Shown piece by piece: positions 5,988 to 6,762 of a DNA stretch of 6,762 bases. Under the pieces are notes generated by a model. That model had not been told where the DNA came from. It saw nothing but the letters and a program-made list of their open reading frames with translations, and searched no databases. The DNA is from an uncultured Acetobacter sp. Lineage in GTDB: Bacteria > Pseudomonadota > Alphaproteobacteria > Acetobacterales > Acetobacteraceae. The position numbers and the translations under genes were made by a program. Positions within the stretch are counted from its first letter, which is position 1. Each line of letters starts with the position of its first letter. Location of the stretch: NCBI GenBank assembly GCA_937900755.1, contig CALCDN010000207.1, positions 1 through 6,762 on the forward strand, written 5' to 3'.

Positions 5988-6762
5988 ATGAATTTTGTTA
6001 GAGTTCTGCTCAACACATGCCCGGAAATTGCGCTGTTTCTGGCCATAGCCATTGGGTACAGTATTGGAAAAATCCGCTTCGGTTCTTTCCAGCTTGGTGG
6101 TGTGGCCGGGTCGCTGCTCGCGGCTGTGGCCATTAGCCAGATCGGTGTTCACATTGACTCCGGCATCAAGGCCGTGTTGTTCGCGCTCTTTATTTATGCC
6201 GTTGGTTTTCAAAGTGGTCCGCAGTTTTTTCGTTCACTTGGCCGGCAATCCATGCGCGAAGTGCTTATGGCCGTTGTGCTGGCCGTAAGTGGGTTGCTGA
6301 CAGTTGTAACCGTTGCCCATATTTTCCATCTGGATAAAGGCTTGGCCGCGGGTATTGCCGCGGGCGGGCTAACCCAGTCCGCCATTATTGGCACGGCCAG
6401 TTCCGCGCTGGAAAAGCTGGGGCTGCCTCTGGCCCAGGTGCAGCAGATGCAGGGGAACGTGGCAGTTGGCTACGCGGTTACCTATATTTTTGGTTCTTTG
6501 GGGCCAATTGTTCTTTGTGTAAATGTTCTGCCCTGGCTGACCCGGCGCAGCATCCGCGAAGACGCCCTGAAGGCCGAAGCCGCCCAAATGGGGGGTGTGC
6601 ATATTTATACAGAAGGCGAGCAACCCGCACTGCCGGAGTTTGTCGGCCGTGTTTTTGTCGTCAGCCAGTCAGGCCAGACCGTCAGCCAGGTTGAGGCCGC
6701 GACGGTTACAGTGGAACAGATCCATCGCAATGCTCACGCACTCGGCTGGACACCAGATACAC
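5988..6762 (+). CDS. aspT: Aspartate:alanine exchanger (AspT-like, AAE family), 3' end beyond the window
   Basis: Inner-membrane antiporter that, in characterised members, swaps external aspartate for internal alanine; with aspartate 4-decarboxylase (AspD) this consumes protons and generates proton-motive force. The first 258 codons are present and open to the window edge. The start MNFVRVLLNTCPEIALFLAI, followed by GYSIGKIRFGSFQLGG, is the family's N-terminal pattern. Several hydrophobic segments follow to about residue 185, including GLTQSAIIGTASSALEKLG. After that comes a soluble stretch from about 187, consistent with the central hydrophilic region between the two membrane halves of AAE proteins (usual total about 540-560 aa). 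ATG at 5988 was chosen for resemblance to the family; an in-frame ATG at 5979 adds three residues. The nearest purine motif, GGGA at 5981-5984, is closer than ideal. No aspD is visible; it could lie downstream. Related YidE/YbjL-type AAE members are the main alternative. Confidence 0.83.
   Translation, partial: MNFVRVLLNTCPEIALFLAIAIGYSIGKIRFGSFQLGGVAGSLLAAVAISQIGVHIDSGIKAVLFALFIYAVGFQSGPQFFRSLGRQSMREVLMAVVLAVSGLLTVVTVAHIFHLDKGLAAGIAAGGLTQSAIIGTASSALEKLGLPLAQVQQMQGNVAVGYAVTYIFGSLGPIVLCVNVLPWLTRRSIREDALKAEAAQMGGVHIYTEGEQPALPEFVGRVFVVSQSGQTVSQVEAATVTVEQIHRNAHALGWTPDT

Overview
The window looks like an alphaproteobacterial chromosome. My best guess is an acetic acid bacterium such as Acetobacter: the base composition is moderate, a DosP/AxPDEA1-type phosphodiesterase is present, and an AspT-type exchanger lies beside a small outer-membrane protein. 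This placement is inference, because no taxonomic marker beyond part of a tRNA is present.

Layout. The 3' two thirds of a tRNA-Gln(CTG) occupies 1-54. About 790 bases follow with no convincing large gene; they hold an 8-bp hairpin (443-466), a good sigma70-like promoter (531-560), a doubtful 55-codon ORF (589-756) and a second perfect hairpin (731-751). Next, on the + strand, come a PAS-GAF-GGDEF-EAL protein (846-3029) and, 125 bases later, a soluble globin-coupled methyl-accepting protein (3155-4654). Between them lies a 21-position imperfect hairpin whose apex contains the stop codon of the first gene. A clear intrinsic terminator (4680-4717) closes this block. On the - strand is an outer-membrane beta-barrel protein of the phenol-degradation MetA-like type (4756-5733). 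Divergent from it, an aspartate:alanine exchanger (AspT-like) starts near 5988 and runs off the window.

How the genes may work together. The central pair carries two unrelated haem-based gas-sensor domains side by side. The first protein keeps the proximal haem histidine and the O2-contacting arginine of E. coli DosP, with a complete EAL active site for cyclic-di-GMP breakdown. The second is a HemAT-type globin sensor with matching proximal His and distal Tyr, fused to a chemoreceptor signalling domain. The simplest reading is a two-output oxygen-response module: one arm sets c-di-GMP (surface attachment, cellulose or motility) and the other signals to a CheA/CheW pathway (aerotaxis). That coupling is inference; each domain assignment rests on visible motifs. 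The - strand barrel and AspT look like ordinary envelope and transport genes with no visible link to the sensor pair.
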